The position numbers and the translations under genes are program-made. DNA of 64,000 nt from Opitutia bacterium (GTDB lineage Bacteria > Verrucomicrobiota > Verrucomicrobiia > Opitutales > Opitutaceae), in contig CANJIU010000020.1 in the NCBI GenBank assembly GCA_947474365.1, positions 48,722-112,721 of the forward strand. The letters are read 5' to 3'. The notes beneath the pieces are model-generated. The model was not told the DNA's origin. It was given only the letters and a program-made list of their open reading frames with translations, and searched no databases. Shown piece by piece: positions 1-9,672 of this stretch (within the stretch, counting starts at the first letter, position 1; each line of letters opens with the position of its first letter).

Positions 1-270
1 AACGATGATCAGGAGCTGCAACCGCGGTCCCGGTGCTTCTACCCTGGAGTCACCGACGGAATAGCCACCGCGCAGCTCGGATTGCAGTCGTTCCTTCCCG
101 GCGTCGGACGAATCGTCCCCGGCCGGTCGAGCGGGTTGTGTGGATAAACCGCGGGACGATTGGTCCATGAAAGGACCGGGTTTTTATCGCGGGTGCGTCA
201 GTCGACGGAAGCCTAGAATTGGCCCGAGCGTCGCAAACGATTGATTCTGGCGGGCAGATCCGCGCTCCGG
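1..270. other. Left-edge non-coding stretch
   Basis: No convincing gene is seen between the window edge and the stop of the first minus-strand gene. An open frame on the minus strand (50-421) is arginine-rich, overlaps a better gene and has no recognisable domain, so it is treated as a shadow. The only structure noted is the small hairpin at 162-177, listed separately. Confidence 0.5.
162..185 (+). terminator. Possible weak rho-independent terminator
   Basis: A 5-bp stem (GGTCC at 162-166, GGACC at 173-177) with a six-base loop is followed by GGG and a run of five T. It could end a plus-strand gene lying left of the window. The stem is short, so this is tentative. Confidence 0.3.
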
Positions 271-954
271 CTAATTCTGCCGAAAACCCAATGCTCCCAG
301 TTCGCTCAGGTGAAACGGCGCGGACGCGATGACCTCTTCCAGTTTGGCAAGCGCGTCGCGCAACGTCGGCACATCGCACATCGCGGCGCCGTCGTCGCGA
401 TCGTGGAGGTGAATCGACCATCCGCCCGTATCCGGATCGGCCCCGAGTTGGAGAACGGATCCATGCAGGTAGTTGCCGGGAATTCCGGGATTGATGCCGG
501 CCCCGGGCACGAGGAAGAGCGTGTGCACGGGATCGTGGGCGATGATGCCGCCGTGTTTCCGATGGTGGGCGGGGCGCCCGGCGACGACCAGCCGCGTCGT
601 CTCGGCTTTTGCGCGCAGCGCTTCCGGCAGCGAGGCAACGTAGCGGTTGAAGATGCTGGCGTTGGACTCCAGGGCATCGGTGTCGATTGCTCCCGCCGTC
701 AGCTCGCCGAGATTGGCGGCCTGGAAGCAGGGCCGAACCGCGAGGGATCGCACGGTGACAAATCCGTCGACGTGATCGGCGTCGACATAGACCTGATGCG
801 AGGCCCGCAGGCGGCCGAGCGCGTCCTGGTAGGCGGGCGTCCGGGGGACGGCTCCGATCGGACTGTGTTCGATCATCTCAAGAACGTTGTGGTCGAATTC
901 CGCGTAGGGGTCGTGGGGCACGCTGCCATCTAATGGTGGAGTGGGGCCAAACAC
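271..954 (-). CDS. Hypothetical protein, 227 aa
   Basis: I do not recognise a family. The protein is soluble in appearance, with no signal peptide or membrane segment. It is rich in His and Asp in its C-terminal half, where HHRKHGG, AHDPVHTLF and HLHDRDD lie within about 70 residues, which could bind metal, but this is inference only. The start at 954 is the first ATG of the frame and leaves about 100 bases to the divergent J-domain gene, enough for two promoters. It could be a fast-evolving lineage-specific protein. Coding is supported by the long open frame and natural residue composition. Confidence 0.7.
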   Translation of the reverse strand: MFGPTPPLDGSVPHDPYAEFDHNVLEMIEHSPIGAVPRTPAYQDALGRLRASHQVYVDADHVDGFVTVRSLAVRPCFQAANLGELTAGAIDTDALESNASIFNRYVASLPEALRAKAETTRLVVAGRPAHHRKHGGIIAHDPVHTLFLVPGAGINPGIPGNYLHGSVLQLGADPDTGGWSIHLHDRDDGAAMCDVPTLRDALAKLEEVIASAPFHLSELGALGFRQN

Positions 955-1060
955 GAGGGATTTCCCCGCGGGACGCGATTTTCACGCTGGTCAAGGCCGT
1001 GCGATTTTCACGCTCCCGGCTGGCGCTTGGCTTGGAGCCCGCTTTCCTTGCGCGTTTCCC

Positions 1061-2077
1061 ATGCCTGCAAGCCAAACCGCCCTCCGTCGGACCCGCGTCG
1101 ATTCGTCCCGACCGGATCCCAAATCCCGCCGTGGCGGCGCGCTTGTGCTGATGAACGACGGGCCGTTGAAACGGGCCGCGTGGGCGGAGTTGCACGCGGC
1201 GCGCAAGCGGCAGGAAAAAGCGGCCCGCGACCTGCACCGCCATGAGCAAAGCGATCGTCCCGGCTACGAAACGTGGCTGCATCGCATGTTTCCGACGTTC
1301 ATCACGCGGCTCCGCGAACTGCATCAGGAAGTTTATGCCAAGGGGCAAAAGGTGCAGTACGCGCAGGACGAGGCGATGTTCACGGGCCGCTCGGTGGACA
1401 AGATCTGGCGGGAGCAGCGAAAACAGGAGGCGAACCCGCCACCGGCACCGGAGGAAAAGGAGCGGGATGCCGGAAGTAGCCGCCGCGGACCTTTCGGAGC
1501 GGCCGACGATTTCTTCGGTGGTGACGACGAAGAGGAGGAGGAGTTCCGTCTGCCGTGGGAGGACATGTTTGAGCCGAGAGCCCGTGGCGCGGAAGGGTCC
1601 CAGCCTGGTGCCGACGCCCGCGATGTTTACCGCCGTCTGGTGCAGCGCCTGCATCCGGATCGCGGGGGCGAGTGGACCGCGGCGCGTCAGCGCCTCTGGC
1701 ACGAGGTGCAGCAGGCGTGGGCCGCCGGCGACGTCGACTGGCTGACTCGCCTGGAGGTCGAATGGGAGGCCGCGCACGATGTGCTCAACGAGCGATCGCC
1801 CCTCAGCCGGCTGCGCTTGGCGATCGCCGAAATGCACGCGGCGCGGCGCGATACCGAGCGCAAATTGCGCGAATACCGCGGCTCGCCGGCCTGGCGGTTC
1901 ACGTTGACGGAGAAGAAACGGGATCTGCTCCATCGTCGGACGGCGATGAACTTCGAGCACGACATCCACTTTCTCGAACGCCAGCTGACCCACCTCAATG
2001 CCACGATTGCGAGTTGGGAGAAACCGGCGCGTTCCCGTCGGCGTCCGCGAACGGGCTTCGACGACCGTTGGTACTGA
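1061..2077 (+). CDS. J-domain (DnaJ-like) protein
   Basis: About 338 aa. A J-domain core is seen in the second half: YRRLVQRLHPDRGG, with the diagnostic HPD at residues 198-200, followed by a helical stretch. J domains stimulate the ATPase of Hsp70 (DnaK). The N-terminal part is charged and helical, and a very acidic linker (a run of D/E) precedes the HPD region. There is no Gly/Phe region or zinc finger, so this is a class C type co-chaperone rather than DnaJ itself. The frame is open from 941, but the ATG at 1061 is preferred because upstream residues look non-coding and would crowd the divergent gene. The DUF2293 gene follows after 40 bases. Confidence 0.8.
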   Translation: MPASQTALRRTRVDSSRPDPKSRRGGALVLMNDGPLKRAAWAELHAARKRQEKAARDLHRHEQSDRPGYETWLHRMFPTFITRLRELHQEVYAKGQKVQYAQDEAMFTGRSVDKIWREQRKQEANPPPAPEEKERDAGSSRRGPFGAADDFFGGDDEEEEEFRLPWEDMFEPRARGAEGSQPGADARDVYRRLVQRLHPDRGGEWTAARQRLWHEVQQAWAAGDVDWLTRLEVEWEAAHDVLNERSPLSRLRLAIAEMHAARRDTERKLREYRGSPAWRFTLTEKKRDLLHRRTAMNFEHDIHFLERQLTHLNATIASWEKPARSRRRPRTGFDDRWY

Positions 2078-2117
2078 CGGGCCGCTATTCTCGATTCACC
2101 GCCGACTTTTTCTTTCG

Positions 2118-2819
2118 ATGCCACCCTTCGCCCGTGAAGTCCGTCCTGGTCCACGTTCCCGTACCGTGCTCAACGAGCACGGGATGATCGAAGCCGTGCC
2201 CGATGCGTGGGGGTTGCTGCCGCCCGGTGATGCGGCGCTCAGCCGCCGGATCAAGCAGGACGGCCCGACGCTGACCGTGATCGAACTCAAGGGCCGCAAG
2301 CGTTTCTCGCGCGGGATCTGGGCGCCCGCCGATCGCATCGAAGCGTTGCGCGCCGCGCTCGAAGTGGAGCGACGGGATCCGTCGTATCAACGAAAACTCG
2401 ACGCCGGCCGGCAGCGGCGCGCCGCAGCCCAGGAAGACTACGCGGAGGACTTCAACGGGGCGGTGTTGCGCTACCTGAATTTCCATCCCACCCATCAGGT
2501 GGTGGCCGCGGCGCTCGCCCTGCTGATCACCGAGCACGCCACGCCAGTGGGCAGCGGGACGGTGGCCCGCACGCAACGGATCCCGATCGAGGCGCGGGCA
2601 GAGGCCGCCACCATCGCGTGGCTGCGTCACCAAACCACCGGTTACGATTCGATGCAGATTCCGCGGGAAAAAGGCCGGCGTCGCGAAGTGCGCCGCATGC
2701 TCGCGCAGCGTTCGGTGCAATTGCTCGCGCGTTACCGCTCGGGGCAGCCGATTGATCGCGCGCAATGCCCGTTGCATCGGGCGCTGCTGCCCCACATGCC
2801 CACGCGGACGATCGGGTAG
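2118..2819 (+). CDS. DUF2293 domain-containing protein
   Basis: About 233 aa from the ATG at 2118; the frame is open from 1998 but that would overlap the upstream gene. The region from about residue 110 carries the DUF2293-type pattern: EHATPVGSGTVARTQRIP, then AWLRHQTTGYDSM and a basic KGRRREVRRMLAQRS segment ending in YRSG. The family occurs in bacteria and fungi and has no established function; the basic conserved block suggests nucleic-acid contact (inference). It lies 40 bases behind the J-domain gene on the same strand, so the two are probably co-transcribed. Confidence 0.75.
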   Translation: MPPFAREVRPGPRSRTVLNEHGMIEAVPDAWGLLPPGDAALSRRIKQDGPTLTVIELKGRKRFSRGIWAPADRIEALRAALEVERRDPSYQRKLDAGRQRRAAAQEDYAEDFNGAVLRYLNFHPTHQVVAAALALLITEHATPVGSGTVARTQRIPIEARAEAATIAWLRHQTTGYDSMQIPREKGRRREVRRMLAQRSVQLLARYRSGQPIDRAQCPLHRALLPHMPTRTIG

Positions 2820-3052
2820 CGGCGGCGGTCGCAAAAGTGGAATCGGCCGGCTGGGCTTTACGGTGCCAAACTCGGCGGGAGGCACACGATCAACTGGGGC
2901 CGTCGCACTTCTACTGAGTGTAGCAGCCAGTGGCCGCGAGTGGCGTTGTTTCACCTTGGGATATCAGTTGCATCACTTCGAAAACTGACCGCCGGGCATT
3001 GTCCGGGGCTTCATTCATCTGATGGCTTCGGGTTTCCGACGCCTGACGAAAG

Positions 3053-4831
3053 CTACTTTGCGATCGAGTCGTAATACGCCTTCATCACATACCACGCTTT
3101 CTTGCGCTGACCTTGGTCGGAGAGCAGGCCTTTGCGATTCCAGCCGTCTTGGTTCTGGGGATGCATGCGGGTCGGTGATCGGAAATCGAAGAGCACCCAT
3201 GGCGCGGTGCCGCGGAGATTCGGGACGTTCCGAAGCATGACGAGGTTCTTCCGGTACAGTTCCTCCTGATACTCTTCACTCCAGCTGTGGGCGATCTCCG
3301 GCGAGCCGTGACGGCCGAAGAGCGCTTCACCGCCGAATTCCGAGAAAATCATCGGCTGTTTCGGAGCCACGTTCCATTTGAGCTGCTTGGGGTCAGCCGG
3401 GAAGGGCTTGTACCATCCGAGGTATCGATTGACGCCGACGACATCGACGGCATCCGCCACCCGGTCCTTCAGCGTAAAGGTCGAGGTAGCCTGGTCGTAG
3501 TCGATGTTGTCGAAGGCTGCCCCGACCAGGCGGGTGGCATCGAGTTTGCGGGTGAGGGCGACGAGCTCGGTCAGCACCTTGTCGCGGAAATCGGAAGGGC
3601 GGGTCTCGTTGGCGACGCTCCAAAGAATAATGGCGCCGCGGTTCTTGTCCCGATAGATCATCTCGCGCAGCATCGTCTCCGCCTTCTTGAGGACGACTGG
3701 GTTGGAGAATTCGATGCCCTGCCAGATCGGGATCTCCTCCCAGATCATGACTCCCGCTTTTTCTGCGGCTCGGCAGATGCGTTCATTCTGGGGGTAGTGC
3801 GCTGTGCGCACAAAATTGCAGCCCAAGGCCGTTACCTCCTTCAGGATGGCCGCGGCGTCGGCATCGGAGTGCGCCCGTCCCAGGCGTTGGGGGATCTCTT
3901 CGTGGACGTTGACGCCTTTGAGGAACACCGGCTTGCCGTTAAGCAGAATGTCGGTGCCTCGGGTTTCGATGGTGCGAAAGGCGATCTCATCTCGAACCAG
4001 ATCGTCACCGGTGCGGAGCGTCATCGCATATGTTTTGGGAGAGGCTGGTTCCCAAAGCTGCGGCCTGGCCTCGACCTCGAAGGTGGCGTCGCCGCGCTCG
4101 TCGGTGGTTAAGGTCTTCTGCAGGCGCAGCTCCGGGATGGAAAGGGTGACCGGTTGAGGCTTTGTCGCCCCGGCGACCGTGACGCGACCCGCGATCACGC
4201 CGGTCTGGCCGCGCTTCAATTGGACCAGGTAATCCTGCACGTACGCCTGTGGGCGTTCCACGAGGAGCACGTCCCGCAGGATTCCGCCGTAGTTCCACCA
4301 GTCGAAGACCATCGCCGGAATTCCGTCCACTCGGCGGGAGTTGTTCACCATCACGACGAGGTCGTTTCCACCGTCCTTCAGCAGCTTGGTGATTTCGAAT
4401 TGGAAGGGCGTGAAGCCGCCTTCGTGGCGCCCGACGAGGGCGCCGTTCAGCCAGACCGCGGCTTCGTAACTGACGCCTGCGAAATAAATGAACTGTCGCC
4501 TGTTTGGATTCTTCTTCGCGGCGAACGTGCGCTGATACCAGACGTTGCCTTCGTAGTATTTGAGTTCCGCCGACTGGGAGTTGAAGTCGCCCGGTACATC
4601 GAGGGTGAGGCCGCCGCCGAAGGCGTATTCCACGATTTCCGTGTCCTTGGTCGGCCTGCGGTTCTGGTAGAGTTTCATCGATTCTCCCTTGCCGAAGATG
4701 TCGACGATCGCGTTCCACTTCCCGTTGAGCGACTGTACCTCGGCGCAACCGTACGGGTTCATCATGAACGATTGCGCGATGAGATTTGTCACCGCGAAGA
4801 AGCAGGCGCAGAGGACGATAAGGGCTCTCAT
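3053..4831 (-). CDS. Exported glycoside hydrolase family 2 (beta-glucuronidase/galactosidase-like)
   Basis: About 592 aa. The N-terminus (MRALIVLCACFFAVTNLIAQ) is a signal peptide; the in-frame ATG at 4864 would put charged residues before it, so 4831 is chosen. Domains follow GH2 order: sugar-binding jelly roll (about 20-190), immunoglobulin-like sandwich (190-285), then the TIM barrel. Catalytic residues are visible: the acid/base E409 in SVANETRP and nucleophile E498 in IFSEFGGE. GVNVHEEIP and RTAHYPQNER are typical of the beta-glucuronidase branch. Expected role: exo-cleavage of beta-glycosides in the periplasm. Substrate cannot be fixed from sequence. No neighbouring sugar transporter is seen. 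Confidence 0.9.
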   Translation of the reverse strand: MRALIVLCACFFAVTNLIAQSFMMNPYGCAEVQSLNGKWNAIVDIFGKGESMKLYQNRRPTKDTEIVEYAFGGGLTLDVPGDFNSQSAELKYYEGNVWYQRTFAAKKNPNRRQFIYFAGVSYEAAVWLNGALVGRHEGGFTPFQFEITKLLKDGGNDLVVMVNNSRRVDGIPAMVFDWWNYGGILRDVLLVERPQAYVQDYLVQLKRGQTGVIAGRVTVAGATKPQPVTLSIPELRLQKTLTTDERGDATFEVEARPQLWEPASPKTYAMTLRTGDDLVRDEIAFRTIETRGTDILLNGKPVFLKGVNVHEEIPQRLGRAHSDADAAAILKEVTALGCNFVRTAHYPQNERICRAAEKAGVMIWEEIPIWQGIEFSNPVVLKKAETMLREMIYRDKNRGAIILWSVANETRPSDFRDKVLTELVALTRKLDATRLVGAAFDNIDYDQATSTFTLKDRVADAVDVVGVNRYLGWYKPFPADPKQLKWNVAPKQPMIFSEFGGEALFGRHGSPEIAHSWSEEYQEELYRKNLVMLRNVPNLRGTAPWVLFDFRSPTRMHPQNQDGWNRKGLLSDQGQRKKAWYVMKAYYDSIAK

Positions 4832-5187
4832 GAGATGGTTTTTTACCAATAGCTTCCGGGCCAATTATTGGCACGCCTTTTCACCCGGTTAACCTGTGGG
4901 ATTGGTGGAACATGCGCTCAGCACGAAGGCCTTGAAGTGAAATGCTCTTCCACGCGCTGAAACGCGCGAAGCCCGGGCGGGTGCAACGGTGAGGGCATGC
5001 GCGAGCGGATCAAGCGGCTCGGTGGTGGCCGCAACGTTGCAGCGCCCGGCCGTGTTACGGAATCGCAGCGCGGGGATTGCATCTTGAAAGGGCTCCGTTC
5101 ACTTCGCGACCGGTGGCCTGGGTGCGCGTCAGCCGAGAACCCGCGCAATCCGCGATCGGGATGTTGCGTTCTCGGAGAGGATTCCGC
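4832..5187. other. Intergenic gap with a hairpin near 5133-5175
   Basis: About 356 bases between the GH2 start and the stop of the DUF1552 gene. It should hold the promoter of the GH2 gene and the 3' end of the DUF1552 transcript. An inverted repeat (CCGAGAAC at 5133-5140, GTTCTCGG at 5168-5175, with GCGCAA/TTGCG pairing inside) lies just past the DUF1552 stop and could act as a terminator or RNA-stabilising stem; it has no T-tract. Overlapping small frames here look like shadows. Confidence 0.45.
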
Positions 5188-6576
5188 TCAGACGTTTTTC
5201 AACCGGCCGGTCGAATCGCCGAAGCGCTCCAGCTCCCTCACTCCCGCGTGGTCGGCGAGATTCAGGAACAAATTGGAGAGCGGCTTCGACCCGTGTTGCA
5301 CGAAGCGGCCGGCGGAGAGCGCGCCGCCGCCGTGGCCCGCGAGGATCACGGGCAGGTTGTCGTGCGAGTGGCGGTTGCCGTCGGCATTACCGCTGCCGTA
5401 GAGGATCCGGGAATTATGGAGGAGTGACTTGCCGTCGACGTCCTCGGTGGCGTCGAGGCGCCGGAGGAAGCCCGCGAAACGCTCGACGTACCATTTGTCG
5501 ATCTGGGCGATCTTGTCCATGCGCGGCCCGTCATTCTGGTGGTGCGAGAGATCATGGTGGCCCTCGGAGATGCCGATCTGGGTGAAGGATCGATTGTCAC
5601 CGTCGTGGCCCAGCACAAACGTCGCGACGCGCGTCGAGTCCGTCTTGAACGCGATCAGCATCATGTCGTACATCAGGTCGACGTAGTCGGCGTGGCTTTG
5701 CGGAATGCCCGAGGGCGTCGCCTGGTCGGGATCGACATTGGGGCCGAACTGCTCGGCCTTCTGGATGCGTGTCTCCACGTCGCGCACGCCCGTGAGATAT
5801 TGATCGAGTTTTTCACGGTCGTTGCGGCCAAGGCGATCCTGCATGCGCCGCGCGTCGTCCATCACGAAATCGAGCACGGAGCGGCGCGCGAGGATGCGCT
5901 GCTTCGCGTTTGCCGCCCGCTCTCCGTGCGGGCCGGAGCCGAAAAGCCGCTCAAACACGAGCCGCGGATTGTTCTCGGGCGTCATCGGCGTCGTCGGTGA
6001 CTGCCACGAGATGTTGTACTGGTAGGCACACGAGTAACCGGAGTCGCAGGCGCCCGACTGGCGGTTGACGTCACAGGTAAGTTCGAGCGAGGGAAAGCGC
6101 GTGAGATGGCCGACGTTTTTCGCGATGACCTGGTCGATGGAGATCCCGGCGCGCACGTTCGTCGCGCTCTTGTTGAGTCGGACGCCGGTGAGGAAGACGC
6201 CATTGCCGCGTGCATGGTCGCCGGCGCCGTCTGCGCCACCCCGGGCGTTGGCGTGGTCGAGTCCACCGAGCACTTGGAGGTGCGCCCGAACCGGCTCAAG
6301 CGGGGCCAGCGTTCCGTTGAGCAGAAAATCCGACTCGCCGCCCTCCGGCCACCAGCGGGCGGGGATCGCACCATTCGGGAAAACCACGAAGGCGGTCCGC
6401 AACGGCGCACCGCTCGCCGTCGTCGCGAGACCGGTCTCACCGGCCGCCAGCATCCGGCGCGGCAGCAGTGACGCGAAAGCCGGCAGCGCCAAGCACGCTC
6501 CGAGGCCGCGCAGAAAATGACGACGGTTCATGGCGGCCTGACGTTGGAGGGCGGCGGAGTGGGCGGAGGTGTTCAT
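5188..6576 (-). CDS. DUF1552 domain-containing protein (Tat-exported)
   Basis: 462 aa. A twin-arginine signal (MNRRHFLRGLG followed by a hydrophobic stretch) starts at about residue 16, so folded export is expected. The rest matches the DUF1552 family known from Planctomycetes and Verrucomicrobia: the early FVVFPNGAIPARWWPEG segment, GGLDHANA, and the late HHDLSHHQND, LYGSGNADGN and NLPVILAGHGGG. The function of the family is unknown; it resembles DUF1501-type sulfatase-like proteins. The gene follows the DUF1592 gene after only 3 bases, so the two are one operon, the usual pairing for these families. Confidence 0.9.
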   Translation of the reverse strand: MNTSAHSAALQRQAAMNRRHFLRGLGACLALPAFASLLPRRMLAAGETGLATTASGAPLRTAFVVFPNGAIPARWWPEGGESDFLLNGTLAPLEPVRAHLQVLGGLDHANARGGADGAGDHARGNGVFLTGVRLNKSATNVRAGISIDQVIAKNVGHLTRFPSLELTCDVNRQSGACDSGYSCAYQYNISWQSPTTPMTPENNPRLVFERLFGSGPHGERAANAKQRILARRSVLDFVMDDARRMQDRLGRNDREKLDQYLTGVRDVETRIQKAEQFGPNVDPDQATPSGIPQSHADYVDLMYDMMLIAFKTDSTRVATFVLGHDGDNRSFTQIGISEGHHDLSHHQNDGPRMDKIAQIDKWYVERFAGFLRRLDATEDVDGKSLLHNSRILYGSGNADGNRHSHDNLPVILAGHGGGALSAGRFVQHGSKPLSNLFLNLADHAGVRELERFGDSTGRLKNV

Positions 6577-6579
6577 CGG

Positions 6580-9249
6580 TCAGTCGGTTGATTGCTGGGG
6601 ACGCGACGCCTTCGTCGCGGCGTCGGCCTGCGCGGCGGGATTCGGCTCCCGGCGTTGTTGAAACGGTGCGGAGTTCACGATCCCTTGCAACAGCGCGGAC
6701 GGTTTTCCGCCGGAGGCTTCGAGCTGGTCGACGAGTTGATCGACCGTGGCCACGTCGTAGTACTCAAGCCCGCGGCCGAGCGCGTAGGTCAGCAGTTTCT
6801 CGGCAAGGTTGTAGTAAAAATTCCGATGATGCCGCGTCGCCAGGATGTGCTTGAGTTCCCGGACGTCGGAGAACTCCTCGCCCGTGATCAATTTTCCCCC
6901 GGTCTGAATCGGCTGATTCAACTCGCTGGTGCGCCACATGCCCATGGCGTTGAAATTTTCCAGGGCGAGCCCGAGGGGATCCATGCGGCTATGGCACGAG
7001 TGGCAGAGGGGATCCGTGGCGTGGAGGGCGAGCGCTTCGCGGAGACTCAGGGTGCGCCGGGCCGCGGCGGGGGCGGCGTCTTCGAGCGAGGGAACGTTGG
7101 GCGGCGGGGGTGGTGCCGGCGTGCCGAGGATGGCGTCGAGGATGAAAACGCCGCGTTTGACCGGCGAGGTGCGCGTGGGGTTGGAGGTCACGGCCAGCAC
7201 CGTGCCCTGGGTGAGAATGCCGCCGCGGGGGCTGTCCGGCGGAAGCTTCACTTCACGCATCTCCGTGCCGCTCACGCCCTCGATGCCATAGTGCTTGGCC
7301 AATTCCTCGTTGAGAAACGTGTAGTCGCTCTCGATTAGCTCCAGCAGGCTCCGGTCCTTTTTGAGGATATGCGCAAAGGTCATCTCCGTTTCCCGGAGCA
7401 TGGCGCGGCGCAGATCCCCGGTGAGATCGGGTTTGGCCTTCCGATTGAACGCCTCGTAAACCGCCCGCGCCTTCGCGGCCGCCTCCGCCTGCTCGGGCGT
7501 GCGCGTTTCGCGCGAACGGCCGCCCAGGCGCCGAAAAGTCTGCCGCGCCTCCTCGTATTCCGGACTCGGATGATCGCGCAGATAAATGTCGAGCGCCGTG
7601 ATCGGGACCGTGGCGATGTCCCTCGCCTGCAGCCACTGCCCGGTAAAATTCCGCACGAATTCCTTCCCGCGCGAATCTTCCAGCATCCGCGTGATCTGCG
7701 CCGGCAACGCGGCGCGCAGCCGGCCTTCGCGCGCGAGGCGGAACAGCTCCTCGTCCGGCATCGACGACCAGAGGAAATATGAAAGTCGGGTCGCGAGGGA
7801 CCACTCGTCGATCAACGGATGCGCCTGGCCGGGCGCGAGCGGCAGCGTCCGGTCCTCGCGGAAGATGAAACTCGGCGACGACAGCACGGCGCTCATCGCT
7901 TGGGCGATGCCCGTTTCAAACGTGGTGCGCGGCGTCGTGTAGACCGCCTCGGCTAGGTCCACGAGGCGATCGAGCCGGGCCGGTTCCACGGGGCGGCGAT
8001 AGGCGCGGGAGGCGAATTTTCCCAGCACTTCGCGGGCGTAGGTCCGGCGGCTCGCCGCATCCGCCGGGACGTCGCGTGGGAAGAGTTTTTCGTAGCCACG
8101 GGGCTTGACCCAATGCTCCTCCGCAAAAGGTCCCCGCACCACCACGTCGCTTACCCGCATCCGGAGCTGGCGTAGTTGCGGCCGATCCGGGGCGACGGGC
8201 GCAACCTCAACGACGAACGCGTGCTCTCCAGCCGCCCATTCGCGATCGAAGGCGAACTCAAAAGACTTCCCGCCTTCCCGGAGAAATTCGCGGTCCAGCA
8301 GCGTCTCACCATCGACGCTGAACTTCAGCCGGCAGCGGTTCTGGTCGAATTGCTCCTCCACGTAGCGCTCGACTTGGCGAAGGTTCAACACGACCTGATA
8401 CTTCCCGGCCTGAACCACCTGGTGCGTCGCGGCGACGGTCGCCGGAGTGTAATAGGAAAGGTCGAGCTCGTCGCCGGCAATCGCGGGCGCCGGGCGGCGC
8501 ATTGCCGGAGGTCCGGCCGTCTGGCTGCGCTTGCTGCGGCCCTTACCGGGAAGCGCCGGCGTGGGGTCGGTCTTCGCCGCCGTCTCCACCGCCGGTGGCG
8601 GCGTGTCGGGCAGGGTTGTTTCCACCTTGACGGTGGCAAATTTGCGTCCCGGCACGGACTTTTCCGCCACGACGCGCGATTGCAGCGGCACCGTCTTCGT
8701 CACGATCTCCTGGGCGGCGTCGAGGTATTTTTCGAGCAGCAGCGGCGAAATCGTCAGCACGTCCGCCATGTTGTCAAAGCCCTGTCCGGTGTCGTCGGCG
8801 GGAAATTCCTTCAGAGTGTCGTAATCAAACCCCGTCAGGTCGCGGACCGTGTTGCGGTACTCCACGCGGTTCAGCCTTCGCACTGTGACGCGACCCGGGT
8901 CGGGCTTCGCGGGATCGAGGCCGAATGCCTCGCGTTTGATCCAACCTAGCAGTTTTTCCGTTTCGGCCGGCGGCAGGCGTTCCTCGTCGGCGGGCGGCAT
9001 GATGCCGGTCCGGACATTTTTCAACGCCCGCAGCCAAAGCTTGGGATCGTGCAACGCGGCCGCGGACTCGAAGCGGTCGAGCCGCACGCCGCCCTTGTCG
9101 ACGCCGTTGCCGTGGCAGTCGAAACAATACTTTTCGAGCACGGGTTCGATTTCGCGTCGAAACACCTCCAGCACAGGCTCGGCCGCCGCCGCGATTGCCA
9201 CCGGGAGGACCATGGCAAGGGAGGCGAAGGATCGGAGGCGTGCGCGCAT
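6580..9249 (-). CDS. DUF1592-type planctomycete cytochrome c protein
   Basis: About 889 aa from ATG 9249, which gives a signal peptide (SFASLAMVLPVAIAAAAEP); the frame extends upstream to 9429 but with non-coding-looking residues. Order of modules: N-terminal heme motif YCFDCHGNG, DUF1587 (RRLNRVEYRNTVRDLTG), a central beta-rich segment, DUF1595 (YRRPVEPARLDRLVDLAE), DUF1592 (SLATRLSYFLWSSMPDEEL), DUF1588 (GGILTQGTVLAVTSNPTRTS) and DUF1585 with a second heme-type motif CHSCHSRMDPLG. Two CxxCH sites imply covalent heme and periplasmic electron transfer, though no reaction is established. It pairs with the DUF1552 gene downstream. A Pro-rich stretch separates DUF1588 from DUF1585. Confidence 0.9.
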   Translation of the reverse strand: MRARLRSFASLAMVLPVAIAAAAEPVLEVFRREIEPVLEKYCFDCHGNGVDKGGVRLDRFESAAALHDPKLWLRALKNVRTGIMPPADEERLPPAETEKLLGWIKREAFGLDPAKPDPGRVTVRRLNRVEYRNTVRDLTGFDYDTLKEFPADDTGQGFDNMADVLTISPLLLEKYLDAAQEIVTKTVPLQSRVVAEKSVPGRKFATVKVETTLPDTPPPAVETAAKTDPTPALPGKGRSKRSQTAGPPAMRRPAPAIAGDELDLSYYTPATVAATHQVVQAGKYQVVLNLRQVERYVEEQFDQNRCRLKFSVDGETLLDREFLREGGKSFEFAFDREWAAGEHAFVVEVAPVAPDRPQLRQLRMRVSDVVVRGPFAEEHWVKPRGYEKLFPRDVPADAASRRTYAREVLGKFASRAYRRPVEPARLDRLVDLAEAVYTTPRTTFETGIAQAMSAVLSSPSFIFREDRTLPLAPGQAHPLIDEWSLATRLSYFLWSSMPDEELFRLAREGRLRAALPAQITRMLEDSRGKEFVRNFTGQWLQARDIATVPITALDIYLRDHPSPEYEEARQTFRRLGGRSRETRTPEQAEAAAKARAVYEAFNRKAKPDLTGDLRRAMLRETEMTFAHILKKDRSLLELIESDYTFLNEELAKHYGIEGVSGTEMREVKLPPDSPRGGILTQGTVLAVTSNPTRTSPVKRGVFILDAILGTPAPPPPPNVPSLEDAAPAAARRTLSLREALALHATDPLCHSCHSRMDPLGLALENFNAMGMWRTSELNQPIQTGGKLITGEEFSDVRELKHILATRHHRNFYYNLAEKLLTYALGRGLEYYDVATVDQLVDQLEASGGKPSALLQGIVNSAPFQQRREPNPAAQADAATKASRPQQSTD

Positions 9250-9337
9250 GGATTGGGAACGTGATGGACGGACGCGCGCCGCGCGGCAAGGATGCGCGTG
9301 CCCGAAATTTTTGCCTCCCGCTTTTCGTCTCCCCTCC

Positions 9338-9649
9338 ATGAAATCACGACTGATCGAAGTTACCTCGCTGCCCCTGGCTGTCGTCTTGCCGCTCGCGGCC
9401 CAAGCCGCTGATTCCACCGCTCCCGCCACCTGGCACGCCCAAAGCCTCGGTCAGGCGCTGGTATACATGGTGATGTTTGCTCTCGTCGGCATCCTCGTCG
9501 CCATTGCCGGCTACAAGCTGTTCGACAAGTGCACGCCGGGCGATTTGCACCACGAGATTCTGCAGAACAAGAATATCGCGGCGGCAATCATCGGAGGCTC
9601 CGTGATCCTCGGGGTCTGTATCATCATCGCCGCGGCGATGATGGGCTGA
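9338..9649 (+). CDS. DUF350 inner-membrane protein (YjfL-like)
   Basis: 103 aa from the ATG at 9338; the frame runs open from 8849 but only as the shadow of the DUF1592 gene. A signal-like N-terminus is followed by two membrane segments (ALVYMVMFALVGILVAIAGY and a C-terminal one around IIGGSVILGVCIII) separated by KLFDKCTPGDLHHEI, a loop typical of the DUF350 family. It is the first gene of a four-gene plus-strand run. In enterobacteria DUF350 (YjfL) sits beside DUF1190 and a glutathionylspermidine-synthase-like protein, as here. Molecular function is unknown. Confidence 0.85.
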   Translation: MKSRLIEVTSLPLAVVLPLAAQAADSTAPATWHAQSLGQALVYMVMFALVGILVAIAGYKLFDKCTPGDLHHEILQNKNIAAAIIGGSVILGVCIIIAAAMMG

Positions 9650-9672
9650 GTGCACGCCTCTGGTCGCACGTT

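Noticed and set aside
50..421. 123-residue minus-strand frame at the left edge
   Set aside because: Arg-rich composition, overlaps a better supported gene on the same strand in another frame, and shows no domain.
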